A stretch of DNA of 9,871 nt, taken from contig DAOVUK010000076.1 in the NCBI GenBank assembly GCA_030632625.1, positions 1-9,871 on the forward strand, given 5' to 3'. The stretch is from Gammaproteobacteria bacterium. Its GTDB lineage: Bacteria; Pseudomonadota; Gammaproteobacteria; GRL18. Made by a program: the position numbers and the translations under genes. A model generated the notes under the pieces. The model made no database searches and had not been told where the DNA came from. It saw only the letters and a list, made by a program, of their open reading frames with translations. This document shows positions 1 through 5,892 of this stretch, one piece after another (position 1 is the stretch's first letter; every line of letters begins with the position of its first letter).

Positions 1-132
1 CTTAGAGAAGGTTTACTAGATGATTCACAAAATAATTTAAAAACTTTTATAGCTTGGAACAGTGATTTTTTTAAATGGTGTCATCAATCAACCCATATTG
101 CATTGCCAGTCGCGTTAATTCAACATCATTAG
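1..132 (+). CDS. Possible 3' end of an unidentified gene (partial)
   Basis: Frame 1 of the plus strand is open from the window edge to a TAG at 130-132, 43 codons. The deduced peptide starts LREGLLDDSQNNLKTF and ends with ALIQHH. Bases 1-70 use codons compatible with coding in an AT-rich genome, and the other two plus frames are closed by stops here. The last 62 bases lie antisense to the 3' end of uvrY, so the two genes would converge and overlap. I do not recognise the peptide and see no motif. An open frame of this length can arise by chance in AT-rich DNA, especially where it shadows a real gene, so confidence is low. The alternative is that 1-70 is simply the region downstream of uvrY. 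Confidence 0.25.
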   Translation, partial: LREGLLDDSQNNLKTFIAWNSDFFKWCHQSTHIALPVALIQHH

Positions 133-709
133 AAACTCTGAGTTTGTCAAATAGACGATATCGATAGGTGCTGATGGTTTTTGGACTCAGATTCAGTTGT
201 TCTGAAATTTTTTGCCCTTTCATACCCTGCATACTCATCATCATGACCTGCATTTCCCGTTGTGACAATTTGTCAAAGGGATTTTCATTTTCAGGCTGGA
301 TGTTCATTGCCATTTTTTGAGCAATATCAACACTCACATAGCGTCTGCCATAAAAAACTTCTTTTACGGCGTGAACAATTTCTTCAATATTACAGCCCTT
401 GGTCAAATAACCCATCGCTCCAGCTTTAAATAGTTGCTGTGGGAAGGGTTCACTATCATGAACGGTAACAACAATGATCTTCAGATGTTTATCTTTGGCA
501 ATCAATCGACGGGTCGCTTCCATGCCGCCAATGCCGGGCATATTGAGATCCATTAACACCACATCTATGTGTTCATTATGAGCAAAGTCAATTGCGGCCT
601 CTCCCGTTTCAACTTCACCGACTACTTCAAGGCCTTTGATATCATCAATCAAACGCCTTATCCCTGTTCTGACCAGTTCATGATCATCAACTAGTAAAAC
701 TTTTATCAC
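71..709 (-). CDS. uvrY: Two-component response regulator UvrY/GacA (LuxR/FixJ type)
   Basis: The 212-residue protein has a receiver domain (about 1-120) and a LuxR-type helix-turn-helix domain (about 145-205), the usual size and layout for UvrY/GacA. Visible receiver residues are the acidic pair D8/D9, the phospho-acceptor D54 in LMDLNMPG, T82 and K104. The C-terminal domain has LSQREMQV and LSPKTISTYRYRLFDKL, typical of DNA-recognition helices in this family. In known relatives the BarA/GacS sensor kinase phosphorylates this protein, which then activates CsrB/RsmZ-type small RNAs that sequester CsrA. This shifts cells between motile/planktonic and sessile or stationary programmes; the specific targets here are inferred. 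The start is GTG at 707-709, supported by a GGAGG six bases upstream. In many gammaproteobacteria uvrC follows directly, but no uvrC start is visible in the 70 bases downstream. Confidence 0.92.
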   Translation of the reverse strand: MIKVLLVDDHELVRTGIRRLIDDIKGLEVVGEVETGEAAIDFAHNEHIDVVLMDLNMPGIGGMEATRRLIAKDKHLKIIVVTVHDSEPFPQQLFKAGAMGYLTKGCNIEEIVHAVKEVFYGRRYVSVDIAQKMAMNIQPENENPFDKLSQREMQVMMMSMQGMKGQKISEQLNLSPKTISTYRYRLFDKLRVSNDVELTRLAMQYGLIDDTI

Positions 710-715
710 TGAAAT

Positions 716-720
716 CCTCC
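716..720 (-). promoter_or_regulatory. Ribosome binding site that fixes the GTG start of uvrY
   Basis: On the minus strand GGAGG is followed by six bases (ATTTCA) and then GTG. No in-frame ATG lies close by, and the encoded start MIKVLLVDDH matches the usual beginning of a receiver domain, so the GTG is the likely initiation codon. Confidence 0.75.
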
Positions 721-751
721 AGGCATTTTTTGTGTGTTGCCTGCTACTTTC

Positions 752-780
752 ATTCTAGGATGGAATTACCGTTAATACAA
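752..780 (-). promoter_or_regulatory. Candidate sigma-70 promoter of uvrY
   Basis: Reading the minus strand, TTGTAT (775-780) and TAGAAT (752-757) are separated by 17 bases. The -10 hexamer matches the consensus at five of six positions and the -35 at three of six. Transcription would begin about 35 bases before the GTG of uvrY. This is motif matching only. Confidence 0.35.
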
Positions 781-953
781 TATAAAACCCCATCCGCATA
801 AAAGGAAAGTTTAACTTGTTTAGAGAGAAGATGCTACAGGAAAAAACCCCAATATTAAATGTATTTTTATACACTTGTGTGATATTGATTTGGGTATAAA
901 GTGTTTTGGAAATGAACTCTTCCAGGAAATGGAAGTTGCTTACTTTTTAGAAT

Positions 954-1043
954 TGGCGATGGGCGAGGGATTTGAACCCCCGAAGGTTTTAACACCTTGC
1001 TGGTTTTCAAGACCAGTGCTTTCAGCCGCTCAGCCAGCCCACC
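954..1043 (-). tRNA. tRNA-Ser(UGA), CCA encoded
   Basis: The minus strand carries a complete 90-base class II tRNA. The acceptor stem pairs GGTGGGC (5' end) with GCCCATC, with one G-T pair, followed by discriminator G and an encoded CCA (954-956). The anticodon stem CTGGT/ACCAG encloses the loop CTTGAAA, giving anticodon TGA at 1009-1007, which reads UCA and related serine codons. A long variable arm (around AAGGTGTTAAAACCTT) and the T-arm GGGGGTTCAAATCCC are present, as expected for tRNA-Ser. It lies alone between uvrY and yccA with its own promoter upstream. Confidence 0.97.
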
Positions 1044-1060
1044 GTCGAAAAAGTGAGGCG

Positions 1061-1090
1061 ATTATAAACAACCTTTTCAATGAATGCCAG
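1061..1090 (-). promoter_or_regulatory. Promoter of tRNA-Ser
   Basis: The minus strand shows a perfect -10 TATAAT (1061-1066) preceded at 18 bases by CTGGCA (1085-1090, four of six to TTGACA). The sequence just after the -10, CGCCTCAC, is GC-rich. Such discriminators are known at stable-RNA promoters controlled by ppGpp/DksA; that control is inferred here. The predicted start lies about 10 bases upstream of the mature tRNA 5' end. Confidence 0.6.
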
Positions 1091-1117
1091 CCAAATTGTA
1101 AAAAAAATGAATTTTCC

Positions 1118-1146
1118 TTGATTTATACTGTCATAGATAGCATATT
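1118..1146 (+). promoter_or_regulatory. Candidate promoter of yccA
   Basis: TTGATT (1118-1123) and CATATT (1141-1146) are 17 bases apart, each matching the sigma-70 consensus at four of six positions. Transcription would start near 1153, giving a leader of about 70 bases before the yccA ATG. The region is AT-rich, so chance matches are likely. Confidence 0.3.
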
Positions 1147-1223
1147 ACGAGCATAAAGAAGTATTCACTCTAATATTTTCTTACATAATTAATTTTAAGT
1201 CTTAAAACGGAGACAAATAACTA

Positions 1224-1889
1224 ATGAATCGACCAGTAGAGCTTGCACAATCGCAATCAGCTGTTCTAGAAACTAACAAAGTACTTAAAAATACTTATGC
1301 TTTACTTTCTGTAACCTTACTTTTTAGTGCGTTTACAGCATACATCTCCATGCAGATGGAAATGCCTGGATTTATGCCTTTAGTGGCAACCTTTGGTGCA
1401 CTGGGACTTATCTGGCTGGTTCTACCACGTACAGCAAATAGCGCAGCTGGTATAGGTGTTGTTTTTGCTATCACCGGCCTGCTTGGTTTAGGTCTGGGTC
1501 CCATACTGAACAACTACCTGCAAATGTCTAACGGTGGTCAGTTGATTATGACTTCTTTAGGCGGTACCGGTGTTATTTTCCTGGCACTTTCCGGTTATGC
1601 TTTAACAACTAAACGTGACTTCAGCTTTATGGGCGGCATGCTTGTAGTGGGTATGGTATTAGTACTGATTGCTTCACTGGCTAATATCTTCATGCAGATC
1701 CCGGCCTTGTCTCTGGCAGTTTCTGCAATTGTTATCCTTATCATGAGTGGTTTCATTCTGTATGATACCAGCCGCATCATAAATGGCGGTGAAAAAAACT
1801 ATATAATGGCAACTGTCGGCCTGTATCTAAGCTTATATAACATCTTTGTTCATCTACTGATACTGTTAGGCGTTATGTCTGACGATTAA
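1224..1889 (+). CDS. yccA: YccA, Bax inhibitor-1 family inner-membrane protein
   Basis: The 221-residue protein is almost entirely hydrophobic, with seven predicted membrane segments at roughly 24-44, 50-67, 74-95, 103-128, 133-157, 159-185 and 193-218. The C-terminal stretch with GFILYDTSRIINGGE and ATVGLYLSLYNIFVHLL is the signature of the Bax inhibitor-1/YccA family, and the length matches E. coli YccA (about 219). In E. coli YccA binds the membrane protease FtsH and restrains its activity; other family members act as pH-gated calcium leak channels through acidic residues in the C-terminal helices, and D180 in the YDTSR segment could belong to such a pair. The start is supported by CGGAGA at 1208-1213, about ten bases before ATG. 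It diverges from tRNA-Ser and has a terminator-like hairpin downstream, so it is probably a single-gene unit. Confidence 0.9.
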   Translation: MNRPVELAQSQSAVLETNKVLKNTYALLSVTLLFSAFTAYISMQMEMPGFMPLVATFGALGLIWLVLPRTANSAAGIGVVFAITGLLGLGLGPILNNYLQMSNGGQLIMTSLGGTGVIFLALSGYALTTKRDFSFMGGMLVVGMVLVLIASLANIFMQIPALSLAVSAIVILIMSGFILYDTSRIINGGEKNYIMATVGLYLSLYNIFVHLLILLGVMSDD

Positions 1890-1903
1890 TTTGTCAATTT
1901 AAT

Positions 1904-1950
1904 AAGACCCCTTGTTGTTGTTTTCCTGAATGAGAACCGGGGTTTTATTT
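1904..1950 (+). terminator. Likely rho-independent terminator of yccA
   Basis: AAGACCCC (1904-1911) can pair with GGGGTTTT (1939-1946), eight pairs including one G-T. Inside the loop, GTTTTC and GAGAAC form a second six-pair stem with a six-base loop. A T-rich stretch follows. It starts 15 bases after the yccA stop. The long, partly unpaired loop makes it less than ideal. Confidence 0.5.
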
Positions 1951-1970
1951 TCCATTATTTCGCTTTGAAG

Positions 1971-2010
1971 TAAAATTATCAGCCTTGAGCTAAAGTTATC
2001 AGTCTTGAAC
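1971..2010 (+). repeat. Imperfect 20-bp tandem repeat, two copies
   Basis: TAAAATTATCAGCCTTGAGC (1971-1990) is followed directly by TAAAGTTATCAGTCTTGAAC (1991-2010), identical at 17 of 20 positions. All three differences are transitions. Degenerate traces of the unit flank it (1961-1970 and 2011-2018). It lies in non-coding DNA between the yccA terminator and the next gene. No function is evident. Confidence 0.6.
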
Positions 2011-2104
2011 TCAAATTGCAGAGTCATTTAATATTTCTTCCCCGCTTTTAATCGTGTCCCTATTCTCTTAACGCATAATCTCTTTACACACGGAGCAATT
2101 TATT

Positions 2105-2284
2105 ATGGATTGGATGAAAATTTCTTCCGCATTATTAATCGTTTTAATGTTGGTTTATTTATTACCAAGAGCCAAAGACATGATCAAAAACAGTCCAAAA
2201 GCATCGGGTAATGATTTCGTTGCTGTGTTGATACCTCTCCTGCTGGTTGCAGGCTTTGTTTTTTTATTAATCAAATCAGTTTGA
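2105..2284 (+). CDS. Small two-helix membrane protein of unknown function
   Basis: An ATG at 2105 opens a 59-codon frame ending in TGA at 2282-2284. The product begins MDWMKISSALLIVLML and ends FVFLLIKSV. It has two hydrophobic segments, about residues 5-20 and 41-57, joined by a polar linker containing PRAKDMIKNSPKASG. The positively charged linker would be expected on the cytoplasmic side, giving a hairpin with both ends outside. A GGAG at 2092-2095, nine bases before the ATG, supports translation. The gene ends 15 bases before mutH, which has no obvious ribosome site of its own, so the two are probably co-transcribed and perhaps translationally linked. I do not recognise a named family. 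The clear ribosome site, balanced topology and placement make it more likely a real gene than a random open frame. Confidence 0.7.
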   Translation: MDWMKISSALLIVLMLVYLLPRAKDMIKNSPKASGNDFVAVLIPLLLVAGFVFLLIKSV

Positions 2285-2299
2285 ATGTTTTAACTAGCA

Positions 2300-2974
2300 A
2301 TGCCGAAATTCAGTAAACCAGAATCAGAAAGTGAACTTGAAAGACGGGTTATTGAACTTGCCGGAAAAAAATTGTCACAACTCGCCAATGAAATCCACTG
2401 GCCTGTACCAGAGAACCTTAAACATGATAAAGGCTGGATAGGTCAGTTACTTGAGGTTCATCTGGGCGCTTCAGCCGGAAACCTGTCAGAACCGGATTTT
2501 CAAAATCTTGGCATTGAATTAAAAACCATTCCTCTTACAGCAAAACATAAGGCTAAGGAAACCACTTATGTCTGCATAGTACCTCTGCTCGATAATATCG
2601 GCCTGTCCTGGGAAAACTCCTGTGTTTGCCGTAAGTTATCACGAGTACTCTGGTTACCCATTGAAGCGGCTCCGGAAATTCCAATTGGTGAACGCAAGGT
2701 TGGCCGGGGATTTATCTGGTCACCCTCAGAAGAGCAAATGGATAACTTAAGAAATGACTGGGAAGAATTCATGGAACTGATTAGTCTGGGTCAGGTTGAA
2801 AGCATTACGGCTCATCTGGGTGAATTTCTGCAAATTCGCCCCAAAGCAGCCAATGCCTCAGTTGTTACTACTGGAATCGGACAGGACGGCATGAGGAAAC
2901 AAACCCTTCCCCGTGGTTTTTATCTCAGAACTTCATTTACCAATCAGATATTAGAATCTTTATCCAAATTCTGA
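2300..2974 (+). CDS. mutH: DNA mismatch repair endonuclease MutH
   Basis: The 224-residue product matches MutH in length (E. coli 229) and motifs. MutH is recruited by MutS-MutL and nicks the unmethylated strand at hemimethylated GATC sites, marking the new strand for mismatch removal. The restriction-enzyme-like catalytic triad is visible as D66, E73 and K75 in DFQNLGIELKTIPL, with the spacing of D70, E77 and K79 in E. coli. Further family stretches are LGASAG near 55-60, GEFLQIRPKAAN in the C-terminal half and GFYLRTSFT near the end. It implies that the organism has Dam methylation. The start at 2300 lacks a good ribosome site; coupling to the upstream small gene is inferred. The last 31 bases overlap the 3' end of the convergent deformylase gene. 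Confidence 0.95.
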   Translation: MPKFSKPESESELERRVIELAGKKLSQLANEIHWPVPENLKHDKGWIGQLLEVHLGASAGNLSEPDFQNLGIELKTIPLTAKHKAKETTYVCIVPLLDNIGLSWENSCVCRKLSRVLWLPIEAAPEIPIGERKVGRGFIWSPSEEQMDNLRNDWEEFMELISLGQVESITAHLGEFLQIRPKAANASVVTTGIGQDGMRKQTLPRGFYLRTSFTNQILESLSKF

Positions 2975-3486
2975 AAAGCCGGCAGGCTGTCTTCAAAGCC
3001 AAATTCCAGGAGATTATCCAGTCTCTGCGGGTATAAAATGCCATTGAGATGATCAATTTCATGCTGGATGATGCGTGCATGAAAACCATATACGGTCTCT
3101 GTTACTGGTTCGCCTGCGGCATTGAACGCCTGATAGCTAATGCCGGTTGAACGTGTGATACGCCCTCTCAGGCCCGGTAAGCTCAGACAGCCTTCCCAGG
3201 CTGCTTCTGTCTCTTCAGAGTAAGCTGTAATTTGGGGGTTAATAAGTATATCCAGCGCAATGGATTCTGCTTCTGGGTAGCGAGTATTCCGGGCGACTTC
3301 CAGAACAACTATCTGTTGTGACAGGCCTGTCTGCGGTGCTACCAGACCCACTCCCTGGTAGTGTCTCATGGTATCAACCATATCAGAAATACGCTGCTGC
3401 AATTTATCATCATTAAAATCAGTCACCGGTACAGATTTAACAGACAATACAGGATCACCCATTTTTACAATTTTGAGAACAGTCAT
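2944..3486 (-). CDS. def: Peptide deformylase, stand-alone type
   Basis: The enzyme removes the formyl group from the N-terminal methionine of new proteins using a bound metal. From the preferred start (ATG at 3484-3486) it has 180 residues. All three motifs are present: motif 1 GVGLVAPQ, motif 2 EGCLSLPG (metal ligand C100) and motif 3 QHEIDHLNG (ligands H142 and H146, catalytic E143). The sequence resembles the subgroup beginning M-x-x-x-I-L-K-M-G-D-P-x-L, with the HARxxQHExDHLxG signature, often a second copy apart from the fmt-linked essential def. Motif 1 has Val where Ala is usual. Two upstream in-frame ATGs (3519, 3552) would add 11 or 22 residues. I chose 3486 because the family begins there and a TATAAT overlaps the 3519 ATG. 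It overlaps mutH tail to tail. Confidence 0.88.
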   Translation of the reverse strand: MTVLKIVKMGDPVLSVKSVPVTDFNDDKLQQRISDMVDTMRHYQGVGLVAPQTGLSQQIVVLEVARNTRYPEAESIALDILINPQITAYSEETEAAWEGCLSLPGLRGRITRSTGISYQAFNAAGEPVTETVYGFHARIIQHEIDHLNGILYPQRLDNLLEFGFEDSLPAFQNLDKDSNI

Positions 3487-3517
3487 TGATTTATCCAATT
3501 TTTTTACAAAATCACTC

Positions 3518-3523
3518 ATTATA
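3518..3523 (-). promoter_or_regulatory. Candidate -10 box for the deformylase gene
   Basis: The minus strand reads TATAAT here, a perfect -10 hexamer, about 32 bases before the preferred def start. It overlaps the alternative ATG at 3519, so if used, translation must begin at 3486. No good -35 element is seen at 16-18 bases, so this is weak. Confidence 0.3.
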
Positions 3524-3584
3524 GTATAGCTTTCCGCTACCCTATTTTGCATAATATATCGCTTCTAAATCGAGAACATCAAAT

Positions 3585-4442
3585 ATGAACATCATTTCCA
3601 GAACAGGTCTTTATTTTTTTCTACTGCTTTTTACCGGTTTCTCTTTCTCTTCTTTACAGGCAACGGCAGCAGAACAAGCTGATGCTGAACCAGGCAAACC
3701 TGTAAAAAAACAGTACTATATTGTTGAGGTTGTTCTGTTTCAGCACTTAAATGAGCAGGGAAAACTTGATGAATTCTGGCACAGGCCAGACATCTTCGAT
3801 GATGATTTTGGTAATAATGTAACCGGCAGCAATGAACTCACTGACAATCGTTCGAACAATGTTCTGACTGATGATAGTCCGGCTTTAGCTGAATATGACA
3901 TGCAGAATAGACATTTTCTGCCTTTGAGAAATGGTATTGCCAGAACATCCGCTGAAAATTATAAGTTATCAGATTCTGCCGCCCATCTTCGTTACTCACC
4001 TGATTATAAGTTATTAGCCCACTTTGGCTGGACTCAGCGGTCTTTATCTAAAAGACAGGCACTGCCGGTTCGAATCACTGCAAATCAGTTTTCTGACAGC
4101 CTGATACCAGGTGGTGAGCTTAAATTATATGTTTCCCGATACCTGCACATGGAGGTCAATCTTCAGGCTTCGCAATGTGATTACAGCAATGAGCAGAGTC
4201 AACAGGCAGACGATAAGGCTTTAGATGAGCAGTTGGAAAGCGGGGTTTCAAAATTGGAAATACAGGCTGGAATGCAAAATGATAATACATTTTCCAGCAG
4301 GGAAACAGACAGCAGTCAATGTGTCAACAAGGTTTATCAATTCAAACAAAATCGTAAAATGCGCAGCCGTGAATTACACTACATTGATAACCCCGTCTTT
4401 GGAATGCTCGTTTACGTGACACCCTTCACGGTTAACAAATAG
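3585..4442 (+). CDS. csiV: CsiV-family periplasmic peptidoglycan-associated protein
   Basis: The 285-residue product starts with a signal peptide: basic R6, a hydrophobic run at 9-24 and a cleavage site near ATA-A (28/29). The mature start KKQYYIVEVVLFQ and the C-terminal RKMRSRELHYIDNPVFGMLVYVTPF match the CsiV family (formerly DUF2803). CsiV was described in Pseudomonas aeruginosa as an exported peptidoglycan-binding protein affecting cell shape; the biochemical role is poorly defined. The middle (about 60-130) is acidic and rich in Asn/Asp/Ser and looks weakly conserved. Two cysteines in the exported part, C198 and C246, could form a disulfide. In pseudomonads csiV lies near mfd, which is not seen here. 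It diverges from def and converges with the phosphorylase gene, 22 bases away with no terminator seen between them. Confidence 0.82.
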   Translation: MNIISRTGLYFFLLLFTGFSFSSLQATAAEQADAEPGKPVKKQYYIVEVVLFQHLNEQGKLDEFWHRPDIFDDDFGNNVTGSNELTDNRSNNVLTDDSPALAEYDMQNRHFLPLRNGIARTSAENYKLSDSAAHLRYSPDYKLLAHFGWTQRSLSKRQALPVRITANQFSDSLIPGGELKLYVSRYLHMEVNLQASQCDYSNEQSQQADDKALDEQLESGVSKLEIQAGMQNDNTFSSRETDSSQCVNKVYQFKQNRKMRSRELHYIDNPVFGMLVYVTPFTVNK

Positions 4443-4464
4443 GTATAAGCAAAGAGCCTGAAAA

Positions 4465-5286
4465 CTAGTTAAAATGATTAATTACGTCCGCAATTAAGCG
4501 GCGTACTTTTTCCAGACCAGCGTCAAGATTTTTTTCTATTGCTGCCATGGTGATCAGTTCATCACTTAAACCTGCAGCCCAGTTTGCATTCACACAGATT
4601 GAGGCATAATCAATTTCCAGCTCTCTTGCTAAAGCAGCCTCAGGCATGCCTGTCATACCCACGATATCACAGCCATCTCTTTTCAGTCGCTGAATTTCAG
4701 CCGCAGTTTCAAGTCTTGGACCTTGTGTTGCAGCATAGGTTCCGCCATTAATAATATCAATATTTATATTTTCAGCAGAGTTTAAAATGAGCTGGCTTAA
4801 TTGTCTGCTATAAGGGTATGAAAAATCGATATGAGTGACATGACTGAGGTTTTTTTCAAAAAAAGTGTTAATTCGTCCGCTGGTATAGTCAATGATCTGA
4901 TCCGGAATAACCAGACTTCCGGGTGCCATATCATCGCGAATACCACCCACCGCGTTGACCGCAATAACAGCAGTCACTCCGAGTTTTTTCAGCGCCCATA
5001 AATTAGCGCGATAATTGACCATATGAGGCGGTAAATTATGAGCATGGCCATGTCGGGCAAGAAAAACCGTCTTTGAGGTATGAATTGATGCAGCTTGAGC
5101 TGTCGCTTGAGAACCCTTCTCTATTGAACCAGGAGCCGTTGAGCAAGTAATATGACCATATGCAAAGGGTGATGATGGTTCGCCATAGGGTGTCATCACA
5201 GTTTCACGGCGATCAATTTCAAGATTTTTTAATGAGGTTAGCCCTGTTCCGCCGATGATCGCGATCTGTTTATTTTTTTCAGTCAT
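4465..5286 (-). CDS. S-methyl-5'-thioinosine phosphorylase (MTAP/PNP family 2)
   Basis: This enzyme splits methylthioinosine with phosphate to hypoxanthine and methylthioribose-1-phosphate, part of disposing of methylthioadenosine from polyamine synthesis. Family features in order are IGGTGL (11-16), ARHGHAHNLPPH (77-88), NYRANLWALK (91-100), NAVGGI (111-116), YAATQGPRLET (184-194) and GMTGMPEAALARE (210-222). At 233-236 it has N-A-N-W, where adenine-specific MTAP has two aspartates (human D220, D222). Asparagine at this place indicates a 6-oxopurine substrate, as in the P. aeruginosa enzyme. Compared with MTAP there are about 22 extra residues, rich in Ser, Thr and Ala, between residues 46 and 70. 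Its ATG directly follows the TAA of hpt. An AAAAGG seven bases upstream, inside hpt, is the probable ribosome site. The alternative is a general MTA phosphorylase, less likely given the Asn residues. Confidence 0.87.
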   Translation of the reverse strand: MTEKNKQIAIIGGTGLTSLKNLEIDRRETVMTPYGEPSSPFAYGHITCSTAPGSIEKGSQATAQAASIHTSKTVFLARHGHAHNLPPHMVNYRANLWALKKLGVTAVIAVNAVGGIRDDMAPGSLVIPDQIIDYTSGRINTFFEKNLSHVTHIDFSYPYSRQLSQLILNSAENINIDIINGGTYAATQGPRLETAAEIQRLKRDGCDIVGMTGMPEAALARELEIDYASICVNANWAAGLSDELITMAAIEKNLDAGLEKVRRLIADVINHFN

Positions 5287-5847
5287 TTACATGCCTTTTA
5301 CCGCATAGATCCCTGGTGCATTTCTTAACATGCCCTTATAATCCATACCAAAACCAAAAACATAGCGGTCAGGTACTTCCAGTGCAATAAAATCAGCACT
5401 GCTGTTGTTTTTTCTATCGTGAACTTTATTAACCAGTACCGCCGTGTAGATCTTTTCTGCGCCTTGCTGCTGACAGAAAATTTTTATCGCCTCAAGAGTG
5501 ATACCTTCATCATGAATATCATCGACTAATAATATCGTTCGCCCCTGGATAGGGATTTTAGGTACTGCCAGCCATTGCAATTCACCGCCTGTGGTTTTGT
5601 CCCGATAGCGGGTCGCGTGCAGATAATCTATCTGTATTGAAAAATCCAGCTCCGACACTAACAGGCCCAGGGGGATCAGTCCGCCATTCATTATGCCGAT
5701 AACAATAGGATTGCTGCCGGATAATTGTTCGCTGATTGTGTCTGCCAGTTTTGCAATTGCGGCCGATACTTCAGCTTTGCTGAACAAACAATCAGCTTCT
5801 TTTCTAACTTGTTCGCACTCAGTAAATAATTGATTTAATTCTGACAT
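5287..5847 (-). CDS. hpt: Hypoxanthine-guanine phosphoribosyltransferase
   Basis: The 186-residue protein transfers phosphoribose from PRPP to hypoxanthine or guanine, giving IMP or GMP. The PRPP-binding loop ILLVDDIHDEGITL spans 105-118, with the acidic pair D109/D110. K141 in VNKVHDR and the segment VFGFGMDYKG (163-172) are the usual purine-recognition and C-terminal motifs. IVIGIMNGGLIPLG (48-61) holds the backbone-binding loop. The next gene downstream makes hypoxanthine, so the pair forms a short salvage route to IMP. The stop codon TAA touches the ATG of that gene, implying coupled translation. No Shine-Dalgarno sequence is evident before the ATG at 5847: the minus strand reads GTAAAAAACCATAT there. 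No nearby alternative start exists, so initiation may be weak or depend on upstream translation. Confidence 0.92.
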   Translation of the reverse strand: MSELNQLFTECEQVRKEADCLFSKAEVSAAIAKLADTISEQLSGSNPIVIGIMNGGLIPLGLLVSELDFSIQIDYLHATRYRDKTTGGELQWLAVPKIPIQGRTILLVDDIHDEGITLEAIKIFCQQQGAEKIYTAVLVNKVHDRKNNSSADFIALEVPDRYVFGFGMDYKGMLRNAPGIYAVKGM

Positions 5848-5892
5848 ATATGGTTTTTTACAACTTGCTGGAGAGGCCCCTATGCGGCTGCC

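Noticed and set aside
841..894. Possible terminator for tRNA-Ser: on the minus strand CCCAA pairs with TTGGG, followed by GTTTTTT
   Set aside because: The stem is only five pairs with a loop of over 35 bases, so I do not trust it as a terminator.
919..935. Small hairpin CTTCCA/TGGAAG with a five-base loop between uvrY and tRNA-Ser
   Set aside because: It has no T-run on either strand at the right place and is short enough to occur by chance.
710..953. Looked for a CsrB/RsmZ-type regulatory RNA beside uvrY
   Set aside because: There is no cluster of GGA motifs in hairpin loops, so no support for such an RNA.
875..1156. A 93-codon open frame on the plus strand
   Set aside because: It runs straight through the tRNA-Ser gene on the other strand, and its peptide matches nothing I know.
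2051..2079. CATAAT at 2074-2079 as a -10 element for the small gene and mutH
   Set aside because: The sequence 16-18 bases upstream has no resemblance to a -35 element, so it was left out.
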